From: Anseranas semipalmata
Lineage: Eukaryota; Chordata; Aves; Anseriformes; Anseranatidae
Direction of reading: 5' to 3'
Length of the DNA: 64,000 nt
Assembly (NCBI GenBank): GCA_013399115.1
Contig: VXAA01001406.1
Coordinates: 70,525 to 134,524 of the forward strand
The notes under the pieces are model-generated. The model searched no databases and was not told the DNA's origin. It saw only the letters and a program-made list of their open reading frames with translations. Shown here in pieces: positions 51,601 to 63,640 of the stretch. Numbering within the stretch: position 1 is the first letter of the stretch; each line of letters opens with the position of its first letter. The position numbers and the translations under genes were made by a program.

Positions 51601-52906
51601 CCCCCGTGCAGTTATGCAGTTATGGAGGGAGACAGGAGGGGTTTCAGTATAGGCGGTGCTGCAAACTTTGCAAAAACATCTGGCAGACCCCGGCTTTAGC
51701 AAAGGAATAGAAACATCTCTCGCTCTTTTCCAAACATGCTGCCTGTGCACTGCCTCGCTTTCTAATGGAGACATTCTTCTGTGCAACCTCTGGTTTTTAC
51801 TTTTTTGAGGTTATAAAGGTACAGCAATATCAGGGCAACTTCCCTGACGGTGGCTGTGTGCCTACTGTGGACCTGGTGGTGGAGGGGAAGGGCGGAAGTG
51901 GAGGATGACCACGCTGCCTGTCCTGGACTGGGGACAGAGTTTGAGCGTGAGGAGGGCTGCGTCATCCTGCTGTAGAGAAGGTCAAGCAAGACTTTGCAGC
52001 CGGATGCCACTTCCTTATGCCCCAAGATGAAAAGGAGGAGGGAGGAAGGAAGGGGAGGAAGGGCAGGGTTCAGAGACAAGGTTTTGGCAGAAAACACCCC
52101 CTGATAGCTCCCCATTTCTGTCCCATTGCTGCTATAACCCTCTCAGCATGATGGGCAGGCGGAGGAGGGAAGAGAAGAGGAACTGAAAGAAAGCACAGGG
52201 GATGTAGGGGGTATATTAGAAATTTGCTGGAATAGGTCAGTTAGACTGGAACGTGCCTGGGCTCTGGAGAGTTAGTCATAATACAAAGTTTCGAAATATG
52301 TACAACTCACACTCAAAAAATGGCTTGTGTCTGAGGGTGGGGAATGTTTTTCCCACCCCTTGCTTGCAAGACAAATAGGAAACTGACGGAAAAAAAAAAT
52401 ACTACCACTACAGTAAACCGTTTAAGTAAAGATAATTACACTGAAGTTTACTCAGGTAAGGCTCATTCTTGTTGCCTGCATCCTAGAGCCTGTCCAGGAC
52501 AGGTACCTGACAGCACAGCTGGGTCGCAGCAGGGCAGAGAAGCAGAGGAGTGTGCCTGAAAGCCTGAGTCTGTGCTCGGTAGGGCCATTGGGGGTTTTAA
52601 ATAGGCTTTGTTATGAATCACGAAAAGTGGCACTGAGTGCCAAAAGACTGGCTTGCAGCAGGCTGCAATCAGAAAGATTATGCAGTTAACTGATTTTAGC
52701 TACCTGGGGACAGGAGCTTGTAGCTGATAGTTGCCTTTAGCATGTTATTTTTTCTTAGACAAATTCTCACTTTTGTTTCCAAAATGTATAAAAATATGAA
52801 TTTCCTTATACACAGCCACACTTCTGTACTATCTGTGTCAAAAAATCATTACTTAGATTAATGTCAGTAAATTCTTCTGATATGTTGTATCAAATTTCTT
52901 TTAAAA

Positions 52907-52936
52907 AATCATTGGATCTTAAATCATTGGATCTTA
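52907..52936 (+). repeat. Perfect 15-bp tandem duplication
   Basis: AATCATTGGATCTTA occurs twice head to tail with no mismatch, indicating a recent replication-slippage event. Confidence 0.9.
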
Positions 52937-53919
52937 TTGGTCCAAATCCCTGCCTGTGCTAAACTGGGTACTAGTGCCAGTGCTTTACCATCACTGACCC
53001 AAAGTGATCCTCTCAGAGGCATTTCTGAACAGACACCTCTTGGGCACTGCAGATAATTTACCTGTGACAACCCTTGCATGCGTGTGGTGTGACTGACAGC
53101 CACCAGTTACCTGGATGTCTCATGGTTGCAGGAGACAAATGACAGAATCATGTTTGAGCCTGATGGGAGGAACACTTCTTCCCAGCTGGTCTGACTTTAA
53201 AAAGGTCTTTGCTTGACTCAGCCGTGTATCAAGTCACTCTGACCTGTTACGTTTCTATAAATATAATCTAAGAAGGGAAATATTTGCTTTAGCTAATGCT
53301 GTGGGAAATTACAGGTCAATTCATTTATCATACTCATCAGTATAATATAAACCTTGGTGTACACACTATTCCTTTGATTATTCAGAGCATAGTCCTAAAT
53401 CATATAGCGCTCAGGACACATTCCTGCGGATGGCAGGAACCAGCAAGTTCAGGCTAAATCAGGGACTTTAAATTTACTATCTCTGTCAGTTACACTGACA
53501 GCTATGAGGAAGCCTAAGCTTTGGTGAAATGGGCTCTAGTACTCTCATCAGTGTAAAACTAACCTCCAGGTAATGTCCAGATTAGATACATGCCAGGAGC
53601 CAGCGCAGGCTAATCTCATCTGAAGTGGGTGCAAAATGGTGGAATGTTTTTGCCCCCTGTGTCTCTGGCTCTCTCCCTTCTATTTCTTTCTGCCTTCATC
53701 TGAAACCACCACCAAGATTTGTGGTACCTGCTTTGCCTTTTCTGTAGCTGCCACTCTGGGAAGAAAGGGATAAGGAGTGATCAGAAATTAGCAACATATG
53801 TAATGAGTTTGCCTGCACAGTAGAGTGACAACACTGTTCTTTGCTTTGAAGCTCTTCAGTCTTGCAGATTTCAAAGCACTTCATGCCAGGGTGAAATGGG
53901 AGACCTTTACTCCTTTTTC

Positions 53920-54005
53920 AGCTGGGACAACTGGGGAATAGAGAAATACCAGAACATGTTCAGAGTTACAAGGTAAGACAGACAGGCGTTCTGAGCACCA
54001 GCACT
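53920..54005 (-). repeat. Possible MIR SINE remnant
   Basis: 'ttttcagctgggacaactgg', 'ggaatagagaaataccagaa' and 'agttacaaggtaagacagac' roughly follow the antisense MIR body (ttacagatgaggaaactgag... gaggttaagtg...ggtcacacagc...). Confidence 0.35.
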
Positions 54006-56829
54006 CCAAATAGCACTTCTTTTTTTCTATTAATTAGAAAGCAAACATAGTCTCTGCAAGGGTCATACACTCAACAACAGTGCAGTAACAAGGTCTCTGT
54101 ATGAACTGTCATGTCCTTTCAAACTCCATCAGACTTTCTCCCAATATTTCTGCCTGTTGCTTTTTTTTTCCTCTAAATGTTTGAAACATATATTCAGAAG
54201 TGCCTGATGAATGTCTCCATGATGGAAGCTCAACAGTTCATTAAAGAGATTCAAAGCCAAATCCTTGCTTCTGAAAAGTCTGCTTCAGTCCTGAAATACT
54301 ATGTAGAAATAAGGACTTGTCACCATCAAAAACATCTGTTCTCAGGAGAGAAGAAAGATTAATCCAACGTGGGGTGGGCTAACATCAACACTCAGATTGC
54401 CTTTGTCCTAGGTATTGCAATGAATCTGCTCTTCCAGAAGCAGAGGAAGCCTCCAAGTGCCACTTCAAGGTATTGGGAGTCATTGGAAGAACAACAGGTC
54501 CTCCAAAATAGCTCTTTTTTGTTGTTGCTGGTGTTCCCTTCTCACTCTTTCTCCTCTTCCTGAAGGAACTTCCAATTATTTTTGGTTGTTTTTACTTTTA
54601 GGGGCAGGGAATGTTGAATAATAACATAGCCGGACACATCTTTGTATGCTTTTTATGTGTTTACAGAGATTAGTTGGAGTGAACATTTTGGTGGGGAGGA
54701 GTTTCTGGTGTGTTTTAAACTTCACTATGGAGCCCCATGATTTTCCTTACAGTCCATGCACTGTGTGAGGTCAAATTTAAAAAAGAAAAAAGAAAAAAAA
54801 GTAATCCTAAAAAAATATTTCATCTATTTGCCACTGAAATCCTGTCTTTGTCACAATGAGCCCTGAGAGTTTCATAGTCCTTGACTCTTTTCAAGATGTG
54901 CACAACTCCCACATGCAGCTGTTTGTGTCAGGAAAATGATGTTCCATAACCAAAAGCCTTCACTACAGAGATCCTGACAGTGCACTCATGCTGCATACTT
55001 ACTTAGATCAACCATTCTTTAGCAAGTTAGACTCATTTTTGACAGCATGGTGTTTAGATGCTGAAGCATATCAAATTGAAAGAGAAAATTCAGCTGCTGG
55101 TTGACTAAAAGTGTACTTATGTACTGAAATAAGCATACAACGGAGAAAGATAGTAAAACACTGCATAAATGAAATTTGGTTTATATGTCCTCCATGCTTT
55201 CAAAATTCCAGTGTGCTGCAAAACCAGGTTGAAAACTTGTAGCTATATTGCAGAATTGTCTGAAGGAGATAGAGCTGGAATGAGGACAGCTGCTATGAGG
55301 GAATGGGAGGCAGCACTGGATGGGGGTGATAAACAAGTTGGTTGGTTCTTCTTCTTGAGATCCACTAATGCTTCACTGTCATCACAAGGCACTAATACTC
55401 ATATCCTGCTAAGGTGAGCAGAGTAGCTTAGAGTGCTATTTTTCAGATAGTAAATTCCAATGCATCAGCTTGTGTTTGGGTTTCCTTGCAGTCATGGTGA
55501 TTGGAAACTAACTTTTTAATAAATGAAGGCTAATTTTTGGAACAGATTTTACACCAAAGGTGAATGCCATATTTTGGGGTCACAGACATCGAGCAGCGTG
55601 TACAGGTCTGGCATGAGAAGCCTGGCTGATTTGTTTCTAGGCTCTTTGTCAGATCAAGAAAAGCAAGCTCAGTGTGTGGGAGGAGGGACCAGACACCAGA
55701 GCTGCAGACATTGGCAGGGAGTCCTGCCATCGGTGGCCCAAGGCACCACAGGAAAGCAGTTTCTCTCTCTGCTCCAGTGACAGCATTCCTGTTTATAAGG
55801 TATCTTCAGAGACTCTTAGGGAAGATCTTTTAGATGTGCCAAGTCTTTCTGGTTGTGCCTTTGGTCCCCCAGCTCCCACTGTAGTCCCAAGCATTGTTAC
55901 TCTGTTTTAGGGCTTTTCTCCAGACTTGAGATTTTATTAACAACCTGCACCCATGAGAGAAGGCACAACACTGCAGTTCGTTGCTGTTACAGCTCCAGTC
56001 AATTCCCCATGCAATGTAAGCTATACCAGGAAAAAGACACTTCATTGCTAGTACAGCTCTTGTCTGCATCAACATTTTTCCAGCCACAGTTACCACAGCT
56101 TTCCCTCCTGCATTTCTAATTGAGATATGAAACAAAATTTTGGCAGAGTAAATCAAGTCTTGCTTTCAATCTCTCTTCTTCCGCACCTTGTGGGGCTGTC
56201 CCCTGGTATACCTTGACTTTGATTTTGTCCTCCAAGAGAAGCTCAGTAAGGTTCAGCTAGATTCTGGGGTAAAGTTGACCTAAAATGTGATGCCATCTCT
56301 TGTACATTGAAGTGTGTTAAATACTGTGTTAAGCGTTAAGAAACAAGTGGCTCCAGTTCTAGGATTATGCTACACATGGAAAAACAAGAGCCAGTAAACT
56401 AAGGCCTCACAACAATACTACAAACCTTGATGTATTTTCAAGGTACATTGCAAAGGAAGAACTAAATGCATTAGTTGATTACAGTATGAACAGGAGATAC
56501 AGTATAGTTTATTACTGTTGATGTAATAGTGATGGTATCAGTGGTAACAGTATCAAGGGTTTATTGCCACAAGGTAGTTTCCCTTGTTCAATTTCTTGGA
56601 GTGAAAAGGGAATTTTTAAGCTGAAGAGGCTTAAGCAAGATTTAATCTGTAAAAGCATCTGTAATTCTTGATACTCCTATGCACACAGGAGAGGAATATA
56701 AAAAAGGCAAATGTGCTAGCTAAGAAGGACATCAGTTTGTTTAGTCTAGCAAAATAAAGACAAATTAGTGCAGCAGGGATGCAATTACTGTGAGTAAATA
56801 CACTGGGACATAACATGAGGAAAGGAAGA

Positions 56830-57075
56830 GAATGCTTAAGCTAATGGACAAGGTCAGCACAATAAAAATAGGTAGAAAAGAACTAGCCAAGAATAAAGCT
56901 GTGCTGGAAATCAGGTTTCCAAACTCCAGAGGAATGAGAATTTAGAACAGCTTTCTCACAGGGGCAAAACCCCTAACTATTTATAAAAGAAGCTAGATAC
57001 ATTTGTGAAAAGGATACCTGTGATGCCCATGGAATATGCCTGATCACATAGGAGATACTCTCTGGTCTTACATTT
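56830..57075 (+). mobile_element. Old CR1-like LINE 3' fragment
   Basis: 'gaaaagaactagccaagaat', 'gtgctggaaatcaggtttcc', 'ctcacaggggcaaaacccct', 'aactatttataaaagaagct' and 'agatacatttgtgaaaagga' occur in the order of the sense strand of a sauropsid CR1 3' region (aaactggccatgaataag... ggctggaaatcag... ggggcaaaaaacctaactag... gagcttgataagtttat...). It is heavily diverged. Confidence 0.65.
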
Positions 57076-58633
57076 TATTTTTAGTCCTTCTTTTTGGATA
57101 CAGCATGAAAATATCTCAGGAAGTGCACAGGTCAAATATACGCCCTGGGATGTCTTTGCCACACGGTTACAGGGCAGCATGTATGCACATCTTGCACATC
57201 TGACAGTGGCAGTTTCATCATGGCCTTACTCAAGCTCAGAGTGCTGAAATCATCTTTCTGCATTTTCAGTGCTCTGAGTTTTGTTTCAGACGTAGAATTA
57301 GCAGCCTCTCCTTTCTGGATGTTATCAGCCAAACTGAGCAAAAACAAGTCTTCAACAAGTGAAAAAAAGTTATTTGTTTCTCTCCATGCTGTATTTTGTT
57401 TCCAAAGGAGAGAAATCAGGAATGCACTCCCACAGGAGGAAGGATGAAAAGGAAAAATTTTATCGCTTTGAAAATGACCTTGATGAGTTCCTCCAAGACA
57501 GTATTGTTTTACACCTATCAATTGGAAAGATTAAATTATTAATGCATGTTTATAGGAGCATAAGCAATCCTCCCGATTATGCCTGGGCAGCAAGGAGAGG
57601 AAACAAAACATATAATTTTAACTGGAGCTGGTGAATCTGAATGGCAGAAGAGTCGATGGGGAATCAGGCCTGCCAAACCTTTGCTACATCAGACTGTTGA
57701 GATAAACTGCCTTTTCCATTTTTCTGCTGCCATGATTCCTCAGGCATCATCTCTGGTGAGATCATTAGCCTGAACAAGGTATCCCTCTCAGCAGAATTAA
57801 GTAACAATCCCCAAACATTCAGAAATAATGACTCAGGCCTTTTAATGGCACGTGATTTACCTTTAAAAGGCCTTAGATTTGTTAAATAAGTGTGTGTCTA
57901 ATCTGATGAAACTTTAAATGCTGTCTTACCAGTCTTTTGCATAAAAGATCAGGATAGATTAGGATATGCCTAATCCTTAATGTGAAATTCTGACAATGCT
58001 GGAGGCAATGGGAGTTCTGCTGATGACTTCAATAGACCAGATGCTTTGTTTGCTTTCATCTCAGGAACTCTTGCTACTGGTGAATAAAAGACTTGTATGT
58101 GAATTACAGAGGAAAAAAATAGTTCTCTTCCTTTGTAATTGAAGATATTGGTGACCACAGGGTCAATTTGAAAGAAATTGTTACTCTGCACAAAAACAGA
58201 AATAAAAACTTTCAGCTTCCCAGCTGTTATTAAAATTAAATTACCTAAGACGTCATTTCTTAGATCCTATGGAAGCAGGGTACATTTGGAGCATATTACA
58301 GACAAGAAAAGAAGCAATCCAGGAGATGTTTCTGATAAATAAGATGATATTGTGACTCATTTTTTTGTATGTTTATTGGACTACCTTACTATGTAATTCG
58401 TTGGCCAGTGGGCTGCCTCTCCCATGGAAGTTCTGGTAATTAATGTGAGTTTACCAAAAGACTTACTTAGATCTTTTCCGTGGTGAAGCTTGATATTAAT
58501 GTGAACATTCATATCCCAAAATGGAAAACTTCTCCACTACTTCTTCAATGATGCAGAGAAGCCAGGAGCAAAGAAACATCTCAGTGCAGTACAATCTTGA
58601 GTGAAAGGTCTCAAAATTGAAAAGAGTGAGAGA
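57076..58633. other. Non-coding DNA, no gene seen
   Basis: A 129-codon minus frame (57132-57521) and a 91-codon plus frame (57359-57634) overlap. Neither has a recognisable domain, and the overlap of two comparable frames argues against either being selected. Confidence 0.65.
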
Positions 58634-59826
58634 CTAGATGCTGGAGATAAGGACCGAGGTGAAGCAAGTGATGTAAGTAGCTGAGTACCTACACCCATGG
58701 CTCTTAGTTGTATGGAGCATTTGCCTCTTTTTTGGTATTTCTGAAGGTCTGTATAAGTAAGAATAAGACATGGCCTTTTGGGTAACTGGATGGATTATCT
58801 CAGATACTTGTATTTTCAGTTTGGAGATAACATCACATCTACAGGGTACAAGGACTGTAGTGGATTGATTTTGGTAGTAATTCAGTTTCAAAAATTCTTT
58901 ATGATCTTCGAATGGAAAATCAATGACAGAAAAGAAACAGCTTTTGAAACTTATGCGAGGGTCTGAATTCTTGATGTATACGGTCTTCCTGTGAGCCACC
59001 AGAACATTAGAGAGCCAAAGGGCAAATCCATGTGGGAATGATGTCTGGGATGCAAAATTAAACATTGTGGCTCTGCCAAAACATGTTCCAAAGACCAGTA
59101 TCTGTCGCTGTAGACTGAAGGAGTTTCCAAGGAGGGTGGGGAATACAGGTTTGCACTAGTTTCTGGTAAGCCAGTAAAGTTCTGGTCGCAACTCTCTCAG
59201 ACACAAATCTGGGTGGCAAGATGATGAGGATGGTTAGAGAATCCAGTGTAACTGCAGAGTCAGATGTTGGTAAATCAGGTGGTTTCAAGGTAAATGCTTG
59301 TACTGCAGTTAAGTCACTGTGGTCGTAAGCAGAAAAAAAAAACGACATCCTCCCAGGCCAAGCCGAGAAACAAGTTGATTTAGTGCTGGGGAAGGATCCA
59401 ATGGCACCTTTGAACCTTTGTCTCTAGGTCAGGATCATATAACATACCAATTGGCTGCAAAGGCCAAAGCGGAAGGCTCCTCAATAAGATCCTGTTGCCT
59501 CTAGGCTGTTGAGAGACATTTTTGAGCTTTTTAGGTCAACTTGTGGCTGTAAAAAGCAGAAGTAGAGGGAAAAGGTGGAGGGGAAGTCCATCCTCTGTGT
59601 GGAGGCTGAAGACTGGTCAAAATGGGTTGCAGAAAAGCACACTAGAAAGTACCTGAGAGAAACCGAGGAATGGAGAGTTTGCACTACCCTTTCTGTCTTC
59701 AGGGCTTAAGGAGCTGCTATACAGGTTCTTTAAGGCAAAAAGTCTGAGCTTGGCACATGGTATGCACACATATCCACAGTAATGTGCACATTGACAATGT
59801 CTCAAAGAATAAGTCAGGTTTTCCAC
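58634..59826 (-). other. Run of consecutive minus-strand open frames, possible decayed gene
   Basis: Reading the minus strand, open frames of 69 codons (59826-59617), 67 (59684-59481), 96 (59348-59058) and 143 (59065-58634) follow one another across about 1.2 kb, the last two abutting in different frames. The 143-codon product contains residues such as the segment ISFKSCFFSVIDFPFEDHKE, but I recognise no family. It could be a frameshifted pseudogene, a decayed retroelement or chance. No poly-A tail, LTR or clean splice sites were identified. Confidence 0.2.
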
Positions 59827-60224
59827 TTGCTGCTTTAAGCTGTGATTAAAATAAGTTCTTTTGTTTTCTTTGTTTTAAACATATACAGCTAAAGACCACA
59901 AACGGCATCACAAGTTTTGAATTACAGATGACATTTGAACATTTCTTTTCTGAGAAAACAATTGTTGTTCTCTGCTCAAACTATTTGTGCCATTGCTTGT
60001 GATGTCCCTCACTAGTTATTACTGACATACTAACTAAGGGAAAAGAACAACCATATACATTTTCTGAAAATTGTTACTCATATGTAGTTTCATATTTTAT
60101 TCTGATATGTGGAATATTAAAAAATTTTAAAAGATTGTAGTGACTGACTTTAGCTTGTTTAGAATTAGCTACCTAGGTATTGCAAGCTGTTTCATATTAA
60201 CAAGCTCTCCCATGAGTCTTTTCA

Positions 60225-60345
60225 TAGTGTATCTTATTAGGAACCTGAATTTATTGGATTTTATAGCTAGGGATGATTTGCAAGGTCCCTCCAAACCTTG
60301 CAAGACAGGAATAGGTCAGCCTAAGTTTTGAAACTGTGATGTATA
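60225..60345 (+). mobile_element. Possible CR1 3'-end remnant
   Basis: 'gggatgatttgcaaggtccc' followed by 'tccaaacctt' and, about 45 bases on, 'gaaactgtgatgt' resembles the CR1 terminus (gatgatct..aaggtcccttccaacc... attctgtgat). Only the extreme 3' end is discernible. Confidence 0.35.
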
Positions 60346-62016
60346 TTTTCAGAAGTGTTGTTGTGCTGGTTCCATTTATCCAGTAATCTGCTGCTAAACT
60401 GTAATGTCCACTTATTTTCAAGTGAATTAAAGGCTCTTTGCACTTTGTCCGAAATGTCTACATACTGATGAGCCGTCAGTGCACCCCACCCTGAAGATGG
60501 CTTTCCAGCAGGTTTCAGTGCGATGTTTCAAGGCTCTACTCTGTTCAAGCGCTGTGTGATCCTTCAGGACTGAATATGCGATTTAAGATTATCATCAGCC
60601 TACTCTCACATCCAGGATAACCATTCAACCCATCTTCTTAGACCACTCTTGCTCTCATTCCCCAGGCTTCCAAACTAGTGGGAATGCATTATACCTAGAA
60701 ATGAAAGAAACAGGATGAAGAACAATTGGCAAACCACTTGCTAGACTGGCTTGTTTGTAAAGAGCCTAAGATCAGACACCACTTGAAAAAGTGACAGGTT
60801 TTGACCTTGTAAGCATCTGGACAGAGTGGAGGGAAGGGCTTGCCATGCCCCATCTCTCCAGGAGGTTATTGCTAGAGGAGCTGCAGGAAGCTGTGCACTG
60901 AGCCTTCACACAAGGTTTGCTGTTTCCACCCCAAGAGCACAGTCCCACCACGGACTGCATGTCGTCTCCGGGTACCCTCTTTTCCTGCCTGGTGAATTTG
61001 AATAGCTGAAGTGATGGAGCTATAGCCTGATGTGCTCCTGTATTTCTACAGGATGCCAGTAGAGGGCAAAGATGACTTTAAGCTTGATGTGAGAAATAAC
61101 ATAAATTGCCCTGCAGAGATGAAAAATTGCATGAGTTAGGGGAAAATGCAAAAATAAATGGGAATTTGAGGAAAAAGAGGTGTCCCAGGACTACTTTTTT
61201 AGCACTTTCTCTTGTTTTATACCCACAAATTTCCACGTGACACAGGGAAGAGCTCTACGGCCTGGGCTCAAGTCTCGCCCGTGAGTCATGGTGGGCAGCT
61301 GCTGAGCCCCAAACTGATGAGGGCATTGAAGGATCCAAGGGCTGTCAGCCCCAGGCCCCGAGATGCCCGTCTATTCTCAGCATGCCATGCCTATGAAAGG
61401 GACAGGCCTTGCTGCTGCGCCTGCCGAGAACAGAGGCTGCTCTGTTATGCTGATCCGGCCCTCACTTCTCCATCAGCTTTCTCTCCCTCTTTCCTGAGCA
61501 GACTGCTTAAGGCAGGCTACAAGGAAGGGTCTTCCAGCAGTATCATGTGGTGGCTTGTGGCAGCTGAATGCAATACCCCCTCCCTTTTCTTTAACAGGAA
61601 AGCTTAAATGCAAGAGTAAATAAGTTTTTTGGCTCCAGTCCGGGGAAATGTAATTTGCTGTAATATAAACAAACTTTAAAGGCCTTTTAATCCAAATAAC
61701 CCAAGAAATTAAGACTCAGAAATGCAGATCTTATTTAAATCCTTTCCCTGAGCTGAATAAAACGTGATTTAAGTCATGAAGTATCTCAGATGGTCTCTAA
61801 CATACCTAAGTAAAGCAAATTTTTCTCTCTTTTCACTGAAATTTCAAGTCACATGTCTAGTTGATTTATCAGTTCATTATAATATGCTACTCATATACAA
61901 TCAAATGCTAGGTTTTTGAGAGGACTGTTTATCCTTCTGCTTCAGAAACAGAAATAGCTTAACATTTTGTAAAATTGTAGAAGTCTCTCTCAGGAACTGA
62001 TGTAAAACATTTCACC

Positions 62017-62031
62017 AAAAAAAAAAAAAAA
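62017..62031. repeat. A15 homopolymer
   Basis: Uninterrupted run of 15 A. Confidence 0.95.
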
Positions 62032-62949
62032 TCAGGGATAAAATTGGAAGTGAATTGTAAATAAGCTTCTTGTTCTTTTTCCTGAGAGAACTGTTTTTAT
62101 AAAACTTCCCAACAGTCAGAAGTTTTGCCAGTTCTCTCACCCACAAAGAGAATGACGTTCTTTTGAGATACCAGTTGCTACTTTTTAGCTGTGGCTCTGC
62201 AAAGCATCTGTGCTACGCTAGAAGGCAAAGCCTTTCACAGCATTTCTTAAGTCTTTTTCCTTCCCTTCTATTAACCAGTGGGGTAAGCGAGTAGGGACCT
62301 GCTACACAGCAGTGGAAGGTTACCAAATTCAGGATCCAGAGGATTGTAATCAAGACATGACATTTATAAATGCATGATAACTGATGTACATAACAAACAT
62401 TTCATCTGACTCACAAAAATACACACATGTGGTTGAAAAGCGATGGAAGCTGAATAAGAAGTGGGAAGAAAAGCTAGGCAAGGAGGACAAATTGTTCAAG
62501 GAGAAACTACATGAAGAGAAAAATCCTTGTTTCTTTTCAAGAAGAAAACCAGCTGGAATACACTGGCCTAGGCACAGCAGAAATAGCCTTAACACTATGA
62601 TATCCAAATGCTCAGCAATGGAAAGGGGAGCCAGGCAATGAACTAGAAAATCATATAGAACACCATTTTCCTGTGGCCTCCACAACAAATGAAGCTCAGG
62701 AAGCAGAACTGTAATGATGTGAAGTCCCCCTATTTTCTCATTATTTACAAGGTCTTATTCTTTTTTATTTTAGTACATTTGAACCATGTTAGGGCAGCCT
62801 GTTAATCTTGGTAAGTGGACAAGAACACTTTATTTCTAAGACACATATGAAATATTTTAGATGTTCAGTATACTAACACTAGTTATAGAATATAGGAATA
62901 ATGTTACAGAAAGATGAAAGTATATCAGACTTCTTAGAAAGGAACTAAA

Positions 62950-63640
62950 CCACAGAAATGTAAAACTGAAAGGGATGCCAAGAGATTACTGAGTCTGTCC
63001 TTCTGCACCAGGGTCAGTAAATGTAGCAAGACCGTCCCTGACAGCTGGGTGCCTAAAGTGCTCTCAAATCCTCCAGTAGTTTGAAGTCTACATCTAGAGA
63101 AGTTTATTGCTCTTGCAGTTAGAAAACATTTTGTAGTCCCAGCTCAGTCTTGTTTATTGCAATGTGGACTGATTTCTTATTTTGTCTTTCTCCAGGGTCT
63201 TCAGGAAACAATTTAGTCCTCCCTTAGCACTCTTCAACAGCCTTTTACCTGTCAAAAGTTATGTGTACTAGCAGCTGTTTTTTTTCAGTTTTGTTGTTGT
63301 TACTTTTTTCTAGTCTGAACAAACCTTTACAGGCTTTTCTACTGGTTTTCTCAATGGTCATGCTTTTTTAAAAAAACTTTGTTCTTGTTGCTGTGTTATG
63401 TACTTCTCTCATTTTAGCTAAATTTCCCTTAAAATCTGGTGACCTGAGCCCATATTAGGTCCTCCCTGTCCTAGAGAGTGGAATAATACCTCCCATTTCC
63501 TACATATGCTGCTTCTGCTCATACATCCCAGGATAGCCCTCATCCTTTTGGAAGTCTTGTTCGGTGTTGGATCTCTTATACCTCCCAGTTCCTTTCCTGC
63601 ATCAGTACTTCTGACCCACTTATTCCAGATCTTTTATTTG
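62950..63640 (-). mobile_element. Old CR1 LINE fragment, ~0.7 kb
   Basis: Antisense CR1 landmarks appear in order: 'gaaatgtaaaactgaaaggg' (3' end), 'gaccgtccctgacagctggg', 'ctctcaaatcctccagtagt', 'ttctagtctgaacaaacctt', 'cccatattaggtcctccctg', 'ggaataatacctcccatttc' and 'catacatcccaggatagccc'. This is the longest CR1 copy of the window, diverged throughout. It contains no usable open reading frame. Confidence 0.8.

Larger units (their letters stand above)
50601..56829. other. Non-coding DNA, no gene seen
   Basis: The longest open frames are 117 codons at 51762-52115 (minus) and 108 codons at 55830-56156 (minus), both unrecognised. The minus frame at 50972-51208 contains a CPCC motif, but nothing around it forms a zinc-finger repeat. 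A somewhat GC-rich patch lies at 51.84-52.06 kb. Confidence 0.7.
59827..62949. other. Non-coding DNA, no gene seen
   Basis: Contains a 131-codon plus frame at 61212-61607 over a locally GC- and CpG-richer stretch (about 61255-61460). Its Cys/Arg/Ser-rich product is not recognised. Elsewhere only short chance frames are present. Confidence 0.65.
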
